DNA from: Nemertoderma westbladi
Lineage: Eukaryota; Xenacoelomorpha; Nemertodermatida; Nemertodermatidae
Assembly: GCA_032718475.1 (NCBI GenBank)
Contig: JAUCBJ010001110.1
Span: 1 to 39,803, forward strand
Length of the DNA: 39,803 nt
Reading direction: 5' to 3'
Each line of letters begins with the position of its first letter. Position 1 is the stretch's first letter. The notes beneath the pieces were generated by a model, which was not told the DNA's origin, did not search any database, and worked only from the letters and a program-made list of their open reading frames with translations. The position numbers and the translations under genes were made by a program. This document shows, piece by piece, positions 20,145-30,712 of this stretch.

Positions 20145-21782
20145 ATGAGTCAGTCAGGTGAATCGACACCGACGCGGACCCCGGACGAAGAGCAAACGAT
20201 CCGCGAGGCCGCGACCAGGCGGTATAGGCCCACGACGCCGGAGCCATCGGTAACGGGTGACCCGGAAGTCCAAGATGAGGGGGACCGTCTGGAATCAGAA
20301 TCCGAGTTGAGAGGAGAGGGAGTCGAGTCGGAGGATAGAGAGAACGAGGTCGAGGGAGAAAGAGAGGAGTCGACACGGAACGAGGGTCGACGTGCCGACG
20401 TCGCGGGCCAGCCACAGGCCGAGGGCGACGGACGGCCCACCGGAACGGCGACGGTGGGGCCGACGGTACGACGCCGGACCCGGAGAGACGACGGGGATGT
20501 CGACACCGATGTCGCGGGCTAGCCACAGGCCGAGGGCGACGGACGGCCCACCGGAACGGCGACGGTGGGGCCGCCGGTACGACGTCGAACCCGAAGAGAC
20601 GGAGGAGAGGTCGGCGACGAGGACGTCGGGGTTTCTGATCGACTTCGACGGGCCTACAACGCGACCCGGAGATTACTAGAGGAGGCCAGAAAGGGGAAAA
20701 CGATAGACGAGGTAAAACTGAACTCGGGACTAGGTAAGTCAGACAGATATTTACATTATCTAATGCGCTTCGGGCAGAGAGAATTGGCCGAGGAGAGAGC
20801 GACAAGGGTTGCCGAGGAACTGTATGACTCATGGCGGTATGGGGGTATACAACCTAGAGTAGTGTACATAGGGCCATACTTAATCGATGCCCGGGGTATA
20901 AAATCAGTGGGTTGGAACAGACCTGAGGAGGGCGAACCCGAGGTTGACCCCGCGGGTTCGGTCTCGTCGGTCGGAGGGAGTTCCGGGAAGGGGGGGAGAG
21001 CTAGTAGATCGGGAAGGCGGAAGGAATCCGTCAGAACCGATAAGTCTGCTACATCCTCCGTAAAAGAAAGACGGGTGAGAGCGATAGATGCCACGTATCG
21101 TATCGACCTGATAACGCAAGGTCAGGAAGAAATAGGTAAACGGTTAGAGGAAGGGAAGGTGCTACTAGAGAGGGAAGCGGTGTCGATTAGAGAGACAAGA
21201 GAGAGGGCCGAGAGGGCCATAAGGAGCCTTAGGGAGTATGATGAAATAGAGTGGAAGGAACAAGAGGAGCGTGTGGCAAGAGAGAAAAGTGAACGCAAGG
21301 AGCGTGAGGCGAAGTGGGAAAGTGAACGAAAGGAACGTGAGGCGGAACGTGAGGCGGAACGAAAGGAACGTGAGGCGGAACGTGAGAAACGTGAGGCGGA
21401 ACGTGAGAAACGTGAGGCGAAGGAAGAAAGTGAACGCAGAGAGCGTAAGGCGAGGCGAAGGGAGGGGATTAGGAGAGAGATGGAATTGGCCAAGCAGAAC
21501 GAACAGGAGGCTATGGATAAAATGGCGGAAGAGGGGCGTGAGCAGGAAGAATTGAAAAAACGCCAAAGGGAGTTTGCAGAGTACAAGGCTAGACAGACGC
21601 GCGAACTAAGACTGGCGCGGGCAGGGGTGTCTGAGAGCGGGACGGGCTCGAGTATTTTCGAGGAGCAAGAGGCCGTGGATGTATTTATTAATGCCCCACT
21701 TACAGGGACCGCAAGACGGACCCGAAACTGGTGTGACCGTACGAGCGGGGGGGGGGGGGGGGGGGTAACAATATTACAGTAG
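20145..21782 (+). pseudogene. BEL Gag N-terminal extension: acidic/Arg-rich, coiled coil; one in-frame TAG
   Basis: ATG 20145 (MSQSGESTPTRTPDE) opens a frame that reaches 21782 with only one interruption, a TAG at 20520-20522. The TAG sits in the second copy of an in-frame 111-bp duplication, exactly where the first copy has CAG (20409-20411). Codons before the TAG are acidic and Arg-rich. After it come an AYNATRRLLEEARKG segment, a Ser/Gly/Arg-rich linker, and a long Glu/Arg/Lys coiled coil (about 21130-21650, REAEREKREAERE type). The frame ends in a 19-G run (21747-21765) beyond which coding-like sequence continues in another frame. This extension is not part of the core BEL Gag. The similarly placed coiled coil in the 288-5273 protein suggests it is a lineage trait. 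Confidence 0.7.
20400..20621. repeat. In-frame 111-bp tandem duplication
   Basis: TCGCGGGC(C/T)AGCCACAGG starts at 20401 and again at 20512. The copies are about 95% alike over the first 80 bp and then diverge. The length is 37 codons, so the duplication preserves the frame. Confidence 0.85.
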
Positions 21783-22396
21783 ATGACGTTAATATTAATA
21801 ATACTGTCGACCCTAACCAAATCTTTATTGCAGGAAATACTTTACCTAATAGTAATAATTTTATTTTAAATCAGAACGATTCTAATATTAACGTGCAAAA
21901 TAATTCTAATAACGTAGTTATACAAAGTAACCCAAATAATTTAAATAATAACCCGAATTCGATTTTACAAAATAATCCAAATAATGTTATAACGCAAAAT
22001 AATGTTTCTAACTTTGGTGCGCAGGACAATTTGGGCGCACTTGAGGATACTCACGGTGGTGTTATTAATGTAAACGCGTCCGACGTACATAGCCCGGCGG
22101 GTGAGGGCCTGGTAGGCCACGTAGTCAGTAGGCCGGAAGTGGCGGGGTTGAGCCAACCCGAGGTAGGCCTGGTAGGCCTCGTAGATAGTAGGCCGAAAGC
22201 GGCGGGGTTGAGCCAACCCGAAGCAGGCCTGGTAGGCCAGGTAGTAGTAGAGAGAGAGGCGGGGGTAAGTGGACCCAGCCGCAATACAAACATTGTGTCG
22301 ATGGGAGAAGAGTGTAGAAGTGGAATAAGAGATAGTGAAGTTAGATGTGGCGAGTGGGGGGGGGGGGGCTACGGTTGCCCCACCACGCAAGATTAG
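21766..22396 (+). pseudogene. BEL Gag extension: Asn-rich segment and 20-aa repeats (shifted frame)
   Basis: Downstream of the 19-G run the coding-like frame is offset. It encodes an Asn-rich, low-complexity stretch (many NNSNN and NPNN motifs, about 21770-22000), then three 20-residue repeats of the form GLVGxVxSRPxxAGLSQPE (about 22104-22245). It stops at 22396 just after a 13-G run (22356-22368), where coding-like sequence again moves to another frame. The Asn-rich region resembles prion-like, assembly-prone sequence. Its meaning for Gag assembly is inference. Confidence 0.6.
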
Positions 22397-22580
22397 CGGC
22401 GAGAGAGGGGGGGCAGAGAATGCCCCACAAGAGGGGTATAGAAGTGTAGTAAGAGGTGGTGAAGTTAGAAGTGGCGGGTGGGGGGGGGGCTACGAGCACC
22501 CCACCGCGAGAAGTTAGTGACGAGAGAGGGGGGGCAGAGAATGTCCCACAGGCGTCGGCGGATAATGCGAGGGCCGAAGT
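22338..22580. repeat. 123-bp tandem duplication, each copy with a poly-G run
   Basis: GAAGTTAGA(T/A)GTGGCG starts at 22338 and again at 22461. Each copy has a G run (13 G at 22356-22368 and 10 G at 22480-22489), a CCCCACC motif, a GAGAGAGGGGGGGCAGAGAATG block and CCCACA. The protein-like reading passes to a new frame at each G run. Confidence 0.85.
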
Positions 22581-25533
22581 AGGTAAACCGCAACACCCGG
22601 CGACGGAGAGTAATAGGGGGATCGCGAGTATCCCCAGCGGCGTGCAATCGAGCAGAGAGAGGCAGGTTGACGTCGCGAGAGGGCGGACGGAGCGTCGAGC
22701 CCGATCAGCAGAGGGAAGAAGAACAGTGGAGTTTAACCGGGAGGTCGACGAGAGATCTCACGAGCGGGAATACTGCACTGAAAGAAGAAGAAGAGAAGAC
22801 GGTAGGAGAAGTATCGCCGTGAACGATAGAAGAGCGAGGACGGATAGTGAGCCGTCGGTAGTTGAGATGGAAGGAGAGAGTCGGTGGGGTCGAACTACGG
22901 GAGATTGCCGTCGTCCCGGAGAGACGCGACCCGACGAGGCGCACTACGCGTCGAGAGAAGGGTACATGATGTACCGGCACGAAGATGAGAGTGGTAGAGG
23001 GGGTCAAAGAGAAACTTTCCGACGGGATATACCTGCCGATCGAGGATACGGTAGCCGCGGGGAGGATTATTCGAGGAGAATAAACTTCGATCCCGAGCAA
23101 CACATACAGACTGTAAGACATACTGTAGGCCTTACTGCACATACCATAGGCCATGCTGACAGAAGCAATGTTGGCGATAGAATAGCGCGGACAACGGGAT
23201 TAAACCCGGAAGTCGCGGAATACATTCCGGTAGGTAGGCCAGAAGCTGATAGGCCTATACCGGTACCAGTGCAGCAGTATGACTACAGCACCAAAGGATA
23301 TAACATATACCCAGGGGAGGGGGGAATTATTGCGGATAGATGCATGGGCCCCAATATATTAACATCAACCCCAGTACCAAGCATACCGGTGGGGGGGGGA
23401 CAGGGTGACATTCCCCCATCGCAATATCAACAATATACCCCAATAGGAGCGAGAACAACGAACCCCTTGGATGAAAATAAGTCATGCGACACAGAAATAT
23501 GGAGGGGGCCGCTACCCCCAATGATATACCCAAGTCAGAGAAAAACAGGGAATAGAACGGATGGACCGCACCAAACAAGGGAAACTATGCAGCATCCATC
23601 GAACCCATTGGAGGCGCAGGCGGTGGGGATGGCCACGTTGATCGATGCGTTAAAAACCAGGATCGAGTTACCACCCGTGGAACCATTCAAATTCGATGGG
23701 AGTAGGCCGGAAGAATATCTACAGTTTCGGCGCATGTATAGTAACGAGATACTAACAAAAAACTTAACGCAGGCGGAGTGCCTGAAGTATCTGCAAGTAT
23801 ACACAGGAGGCCCAGCATACGACATCGTGAGGCAATACCAGGGTATAGAAGGCGGCTTCACGACGGCATGGTGGGCACTGGATAGGGAATACGGGCACCC
23901 AGCTAAGATCATCAGGCAAACCCTGAGAGGCATAACAACGGGTGGCCTACAGGATAATCCCGTTAGCATTAAGACGTTTGCTAACAAAGTCGAAAAGGCG
24001 CTGATCGTGCTAAAGACGCTAGACGCACCATACGAGCTCAACGCGTCCAACAACATCACCACGATAGTGCAGGCACTACCGATGTGGCTGCGCAATAAGT
24101 GGAGAAAAGTCGCTTTCTCCACTAGAGACAGAAAGGGTGCGGAACCGGGTCTAGAAGAAATGTCCAGCTTCTTAAGCTACGAAGCTGAACTAATAACCGA
24201 CCCAGTCTATAGCGAAGATAGCCTGGGAAAGGGACCAAAGACGGATTACAATCGACCGAAACCAGAGCACAACACGTCGAACGCATTACCAAAGCTCAGG
24301 CAATCACTGCCATATGCAGCAACGCAGGGGACTGCGAGTCCACAAGTAGCCGAGGGTAAGACCGGACAGGGGAAAAATAACAACACGAATGAACATAACC
24401 CTAATACATCCAGTAGGCCGAACCCAAGCTATAAAAACAGTAGGGACTTTAGTACAAATGCAGTTGCGATACGCGATGCGCTGTACAAGGACGGCTACGA
24501 CCCAAAGAGCAAATGCCAGCTACATACAAATGCAAGGCATCTAACCATGAATTGCAGCTACTGGCAAGCGTTACCCAGGGAAGATCAGGTAGAATACGCG
24601 GACAGAAATGACATCTGCTCGCGATGTGTGATGAGTGGACATCGAGCGAGGCAATGCAAGGAGACGCCGGTTAAGTTCCGTCGAGACAAAGGCCAAACGA
24701 TGGCAACGAGCACGGTAGGGGCGAAGAAGAGAGGAACGGTGCTACTTGGGGTAGTACCGGTGCGAGTGATTGGGGAAGGCAATCGATCAGTAACCACTCT
24801 GATGCTGGTTGATAGCGGAGCTGCCTTCACGTTAGTCGAGGATTGGGTGGCTGAAGAAATAGGATTGAGGACGAGGCCAAGTAGAATGGCAGTAACAACC
24901 ATCTCGAGCAAAGACGAAGTCCTAGAGATGAGGACCGGATGGTGCGCGATAGCAGCAGTGGCACCGGGATGTGACTACGGGGCAACCATCGACCCCATCC
25001 AAGTGATAGAGTCAATTAATATCAATGCCAGGCGACCAACCAACATCGAGGTCGAGCAATATAAATTCCTGGACAGTATTGACTTCTCAATCCCGGAGGT
25101 GGACGTCAGGAAGGTATCCATCATAGTAGGAATGGACTGCCCGACGGCCCACGAGAGAATGCAAACAGTCTTCGGCGAAGACAGGGAGTGTGACCCAGTG
25201 GCGATATTGACACCATTCGGGTGGACACTGAGTGGCCCAATCAAGAGCAAGATACCATTTAGGATGTCGGAGTCATCAGGATGCATGTTCGCGGGAACAA
25301 TGCAGGAAATGGGTGACGAGGGAGCAGAGGAGCAGCTTAAAAGACTGCTCAGACAAGATTTCGAGGGACTAAAAGAAACCGGGGTCGGGACCTCGGTAGA
25401 AGACAAACAGGCTTTACAAAGCGTGGAAGAATCGATGAAGTGCGACGAGGGGCGGTACACTATAGGAATGGTATGGAAACTACCGAAACAACCGATAACA
25501 GAGGGATGGTACTCACGAGACTCCGCAAGCTGA
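22490..25533 (+). CDS. BEL Gag (DUF1759-like), CCHC knuckle and aspartic protease
   Basis: This is an open frame of about 1000 codons with no clear own ATG; it appears to be entered from upstream through the G run at 22480-22489. First comes an Arg-rich, low-complexity region. The DUF1759-type Gag core follows at about 23640-24210 (PFKFDGSRPEEYLQFRRMY, then LDREYGHP). A Cys/His region begins with CQLHTNARHLTMNC (24514) and contains the canonical CCHC CSRCVMSGHRARQC (about 24616-24657). The aspartic protease has its DSGA triad at about 24811 and the family-typical TPFGWTLSGP end near 25215. Zinc knuckles package RNA and the protease matures the polyprotein. The frame runs out at 25533, with the true frame continuing one register away from about 25490. 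Confidence 0.85.
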
Positions 25534-27995
25534 AACAAACACTAAAACGGAGCCCCGAGAAGAATGAGTACATCCACAGAACGATCAAGAAGTACGTCGA
25601 GAAAGGATAGGCCGTGGAGTTACCGGTCGACGAACCGAACACGGACAGGACATATTACCTGCCACTCCACGTGGCTTTAGACCCAAAGAAAGGTAAACTG
25701 CGGATGGTGGTTGACGCATCGGCAAAGACCAACGGAAAATGCTTAAACGACTATCTGTTAGAAGGCCCAAACATATACAATTCGGGCATAGAGGTGTTAC
25801 TTAGATTTCGAAATGGGAAACACGCCTTCACGTGTGACATAGAAGGCATGTTCAACCAAGTCCGTGTAACGGAAGAAGATAGCGACAGTCAACGCTTCTT
25901 ATGGTATAACGGCGAAGAAGAACCGCCGATAATACCAGCATATAAGATGATAGTACAGAACATGGGTGCCAAGTCGTCTTCATTTACGACGACTATGGCA
26001 GTGAGAGACACAGTAAAGGGGAAGGAAGATAGATACAGCAGTACGGCCGTCGATATGATTCGACGCGGCTTCTACGTAGGCGACAGAATGGAGTCTGGAA
26101 ATACGGTTAAGGAGATACTGGATACAGGGCGCGAGGTTCGCGACATCCTAAAGGGATCCGGCTTTAACCTGACCAAATTCCAATCCAGTTCGGAAGAATT
26201 TATAAAAGCCATAGAGGACAGGAAACCAGAATCGACCATGGATAATCCCACAACAGCCAAAGGGCGGGACATGGCGATTAAGAGAACGGAATCCCAGCAG
26301 AAGGCATTGGGAATCGTGTGGGATAGAGAAACAGACGAACTGAAGTATCAGCTGAGCCAGGAGGGCGCAGACATCCACACGAAGAGGGGCTATGTATCGT
26401 ATATAGCAAGGATATACGATCCCCTAGGCCTAGCATCCCCATTATTAGTCACGGGGAAACAGATACTCAAGAGAGTATACAAATTGAAAGATGAATGGGA
26501 CGTAGAGGTACCAGAGGAAATCAAGAAACAGTGGAGCAAATGGACAGGAAACTTGGAGAAGATGGGAACATACAACATGCCAAGGGTGTATTTCCCGGAT
26601 GGGAACATGACGAATCTGGACCTACACATGTTCTCCGACGCGTCGTTGGAAGCGTACGGAGCGGCACTCTACTTAGTACAACGAGAAGGGGCTCATAGGC
26701 CAAGGCTAGCCTTTAGCAAAGCAAAGTCAACGCCGCCAGATTCAGCATCAGTTCCCAAGTTAGAATTGACAGCTGCGAGACTAGGAGTAAGAGCCACAGC
26801 CTACCTAGTGGATACTATTCCCAACATAGTGGAGACACACTACTGGACGGACTCCATGGTAGTGCTTGGTTGGCTACACAACGAAAGGACGAGATACCCG
26901 ATATTCGTCGCGAATAGAGTGGACGAAATAAGGGCGAGCACAGAACTGGAAAGGTGGCACTACTGCCCAACAGACGAGAACCCAGCGGACTTGCTGTCGA
27001 GGGGCGTGGAACGCCACACTTTCCTGAAGAAGGAAGTATTGTGGCAACATGGGCCACAATTTCTGAGCGATAGGGAGGCCTGGCCGCCGATGAGGAAGGT
27101 GGACCCGGGCTCGGAAGTAGTATCAGAAGGAGAAGAGGGAGATTCAGAGGGGGAAGAGATATACTCCCAGATGGTGAGGGAGATTAGGGACGTGCAACCA
27201 GGAAGGGAACTGTGCGATAACCCAACGGATAAACTCCTCAGCTACAGTTCTAGTTGGTATAAGACCAAGAAACTAGTGGCGTACTGGAGAGCCTTCGGGA
27301 AATTCCCTGCAGGAGTTGGCAAGGACAAGAAGATCAGGACAGCCATAGATCTGGAAGGAGCGGCCAAGGCAGTGATCCGCTATGAACAACGGAAGAACTA
27401 CGGCGACGAGGTGGAACGCGTCGGTAACCATCAGCACCTCCGACGGGACAGCGAGCTGATTACACTGTCGCCACAACTCAATGACGACGGGATTCTAGTA
27501 ATGAATTCTAGGGTGGGATACAACAACAGCATAATCGTACCACCGAAACCCATCATCATTCCTACAGGATCGCCAATAGTCCACCAGATTATATGGGACT
27601 CCCACAAATCGATATTGCATGGGGGCACCAACCGAACCCTCACAGAGATAAGGAGGACCTATTGGGTCAAACAATTAAGGAAGAAGGTTAAAGCGGTAGT
27701 GGGGCAGTGCCAGACCTGCCGACGAGCGAAGAAGGAGCGAGCCGTACAGGAGATGGCGCCACTACCAGCGAGTAGGGTAAGACAGCACGACCCGCCATTT
27801 ACGCATTGCGGTGTGGACATGTTCGGGCCGATAAAGATCAAAGTGATGCGGCACACGGAGAAACGCTACGGCATTATCTTCGTATGTAACAACACGCGGG
27901 CAGTAGGGATAGAACTCGCCCAAGATGCAACCGCATCAGCATTCATTAATGCCTTGGAAAGGTTTAGGGACCGCATTGTGGGACGATCGCAGTGA
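25485..27995 (+). pseudogene. BEL reverse transcriptase, RNase H and integrase N-part, with TAG and altered YxDD
   Basis: The frame enters near 25485 (DNRGMVLTRLRKLKQTLKR, the usual pre-RT helix) and meets a TAG at 25608-25610 where relatives carry an aromatic residue. From 25611 it is open to 27995. RT motifs are MVVDASAKTNGKCLND (about 25704), catalytic Asp in CDIEGMFNQV (25836) and the YxDD box. That box reads YVGD (Gly codon 26079-26081), losing the first, metal-binding Asp. RNase H shows FSDAS (about 26631), SVPKLELTAARL, YWTDSMVV and HYCPTDENPADLLSRG. The integrase zinc-binding region (H-H-C-C: SHKSILHGG and CQTC, about 27598-27720) and the first catalytic Asp (GVDMFGP, about 27812) follow. 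The frame shifts near 27970 inside the integrase core. Confidence 0.9.
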
Positions 27996-28711
27996 TATAC
28001 AGCGACAATGGCACCAACTTTGTAGGCGCAGAGAATGAGATGGCAGAGGCTTTGGACATCCTGGAAGGGGAGGAAGTCAGGGCGGCCATGAGACGACGAC
28101 AAGTGAAGTGGGAAAGGAGGACGCCGTATGCACCACATACACTAGGATGCGTCGAGAGACTGGTGGGCAGTTCAAAGCATCTAATGACGAAGCTAATGAA
28201 CACCCACATGGTCACTGAGGACGTCTTACGGACAGTGCTTGCGAAGTGCGAGGGGATCATTAATAGCAGACCGCCATATCCGGAGAATGATGACCCTGAG
28301 TCACTAGACGTGCTGACGCCTAGCCATTTTCTGATGGAAAGGCCAGCGACCATCGATATGCGGGGTGTAGACCCAGATGATATACACTCCCGTCAGAGTT
28401 GGAAAGTCGCTAAAGCAATTAGCGCAGAGTATTGGAGGAGGTGGGTAGAAGAATACCTACCCACACTCCATAAAAGAAGCAAATGGAGGAAGCCGAATAG
28501 AGAGTTGAAAGAGGGAGATCTCGTAATCGTTACGGATGATACTATCATCAACAACCAATGGCGGTTGGCGAGAATTGTAGGCACTTACTCCGACGAGGAC
28601 GGAAGAGTCCGATCGGTAGAAGTGCGGATAGGTGGTAAGATAGGTGCGAAGGACAGAAAAACCTACAGGAGAGCTGTAGGGAAATGCTGTCTCCTAGAAG
28701 GGGCACCTTAA
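27974..28711 (+). pseudogene. BEL integrase C-terminal half and DUF5641-like tail (shifted frame)
   Basis: This continues the integrase in the next register. It carries the second catalytic Asp in IYSDNGTNFVG, the catalytic Glu in CVERLVGSSK, and the tail with SRQSWKVAKAISAEYWRRW and LKEGDLVIVTDD typical of the DUF5641 domain that ends BEL polyproteins. It ends at TAA 28711. The core domain is otherwise complete (D, D, E all present), so only the frame change near 27965-27974 and upstream lesions disable it. It has no own start; translation would need a shift from the preceding frame. Confidence 0.85.
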
Positions 28712-28869
28712 TGGAGTGTGAGAGGAGTTTTTAGTCGTCCAAGTTTTGGACTGAGGGGGGTGGGATTGAGGGCGAGATGCCCTTCCCACACAAATACAAA
28801 TAAAATAAAAATAAAATAATAGTACGTAGTAGGTACGCAGTTAATAGGCAGAAGGTAGAAGAGTTAGAA

Positions 28870-29525
28870 GGTACGTGGTACCTAGAGTTAGTTGGTTAGT
28901 TAGGAGGTACGTAGTACCATTAGTTAGTAAGAGTCAGGTAGTTAGTTAGTTAAGGGTACGTAGTACCGCTAGTTAGCTAGAGTAGTTAGAGGGTACGTAG
29001 TACCATTAGTTAGTAGGAGTTAGTTAGTTAGTTAGTTGAGGGTACGTAGTACCGCTAGCTAGCTAGAGAGTAAGAGTTAGTTAGTTAGTTAGCTAGTTGA
29101 GGGTACGTAGTACCGCTAGCTAGCTAGAGAGTAAGAGTCAGAGGGTACGTAGTACCATTGGTTAGTAAGAGTTAGAATAGTTAGTTGGTTGAGGGTACGT
29201 AGTACCGCTAACTAGCTAGAGAGTAAGAGTCAGAGGGTACGTAGTACCATTGGTTAGTAAGAGTTAGAATAGTTAGTTGGTTGAGGGTACGTAGTACCGC
29301 TAACTAGCTAGAGAGTAAGAGTCAGAGGGTACGTAGTACCATTGGTTAGTAAGAGTTAGAATAGTTAGTTGGTTGAGGGTACGTAGTACCGCTAACTAGC
29401 TAGAGAGTAAGAGTTAGGATAGTTAGTTGGTTGAGGGTACGTAGTACCGCTAACTAGCTAGAGAGTAAGAGTTAGAAGGTATGTAGTACCGTAAGAGAGT
29501 AGGTAGTTAAAGGGTACGTAGTACC
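28870..29525. repeat. Array of 15 GGTACGTAGTACC palindromes with 92-bp higher-order period
   Basis: Exact GGTACGTAGTACC starts at 28906, 28955, 28992, 29041, 29102, 29144, 29194, 29236, 29286, 29328, 29378, 29436 and 29513. One-base variants are at 28870 (ACGTGG) and 29478 (ATGTAG). From 29144 to 29378 spacings alternate 50 and 42 bp. Palindromes followed by ATTGGTTAG alternate with palindromes followed by GCTAACTAG, making a 92-bp unit repeated about 2.5 times. Each palindrome can form a 5-bp stem with a GTA loop. Confidence 0.95.
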
Positions 29526-30674
29526 GACAGTTAGAGAGAGAGAGTGAGAATTAGTAAGAAAGTACTAGTTAGTAAGTGATAGAGGTAGAGGGGTATATAC
29601 GACATAGATATTAGTTAGCAATTAGAGGGGGGCATATGGGTACAGCTGGATAAATCGTGTGGCCACGCGACGCATACTGTTGTACTGCATAGGCCCACAG
29701 AGTAGGCCAGAATGTGGATTAGAGAGTAGGATAATCCATAGGCAATAGTAAGTAGTAGCACAGTAGGACAAAACAAAACAAAATAAATAGGATAGGGCTG
29801 GAAGTTACAAATTATGGTAACAGTAGGAAAATCATTCTGGAACACAATAAAAGTAACTGATAGAATAGAATAGGATAGATGGGAAGCGAAGCGATTGGAA
29901 GAAATCGCTAGACAGGAGAAGACAGAAAGCAGATCCCAGGGGAGCGATAGTGACTAGGAAGCGACCCAGGGAGGAAGCCATCTCGAGAGAGACGGGGAGG
30001 TTCCCGAGGTCGGGAGGAATAGACTGAGACTTTAGTGTGGTACGCCTGGAAGGCGCCACGCGAGACGTGCAAACTATTAAATACAAATTTAATTTCAATC
30101 TAAATAATCAATATAAGTGCAATTTGTATGTACGTACGTAGTAATCAGTAATCTAGAAATATATATATACGCTCGATGTAAGTACTATAGTCATACAACC
30201 TTTCTCAATTAGCTACTGGGAATGGGGACTAAATTGACTATGGGACTATGGACGAGACACGAGACGACTTCACACTTCTTGAGTGCGACGGCACGGGAGG
30301 GGAGGTGACATTCGTCAGAGGGGATGAGGTAGTCAATGAGGGGTCGAGGGAAGAATGATAGTGCGGAGTGCGGAGAGGGTGCCGATGCAATCCTAGCGTG
30401 TGGGGGGGGGGGAAGGAGTAAGAGGCTGAGTAAGGGACAGAGAAGTCCGAGAGTAGAGTGAGAGGAGAGTAGAGTTAAGGGCGAAAGTGTTGGGGAAACA
30501 AAAAATCGTGTGAGAGACGAGCACGATCGGCCCGACATGGACGCCAGGCGTAAAGGGTAGCGTTATTATACCCAGAGGGAGCGGCCTGGAAAGCCGACTC
30601 CGAGAGAAAAGATTTCCACCCCACACCCGATGCTAGATCGGGATCCAGCGGGATTGTAGCGCACTTTTCGGTTG

Positions 30675-30712
30675 ATGCTATCTTCTCACCGGGAAGATAG
30701 CATGGGGGGGAG
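30675..30712 (+). promoter_or_regulatory. Hairpin and polypurine tract before the 3' LTR
   Basis: ATGCTATCTTC (30675-30685) pairs perfectly with GAAGATAGCAT (30693-30703). It is followed at once by GGGGGGGAG (30704-30712), the probable polypurine primer for plus-strand DNA synthesis, directly abutting the LTR at 30713. Confidence 0.8.

Larger units (their letters stand above)
28712..30712 (+). other. 2-kb non-coding 3' region of the BEL element
   Basis: Purine-rich on this strand, without a supported ORF on either strand. It holds the palindrome array (28870-29525), a run of 11 G at 30402-30412, and at its end a hairpin and the polypurine tract. A 3' non-coding region this long is unusual for BEL elements, in which an env-like ORF is sometimes found here; I saw none. 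Confidence 0.7.

Noticed and set aside
21122-21820. Ser/Arg/Leu-rich 232-codon antisense frame
   Set aside because: It is the reverse reading of the + strand coiled-coil repeats of the BEL Gag extension.
20520-25610. Alternative genetic code reading TAG as an amino acid
   Set aside because: Only two in-frame TAGs occur in the BEL element, one a clear CAG-to-TAG change in a duplicated copy. TAG also ends the WD40-like frames, and the element has other lesions.
28870-29525. CRISPR-like regularly spaced palindromic repeats
   Set aside because: Repeats are only 13 bp, the spacers are themselves repeats, there are no cas genes, and the array lies inside a eukaryotic retrotransposon.
30209-30538. 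An env-like ORF in the BEL 3' region, minus strand
   Set aside because: Low-complexity Ser/Leu/Pro reading on the wrong strand, without signal peptide or membrane-protein features.
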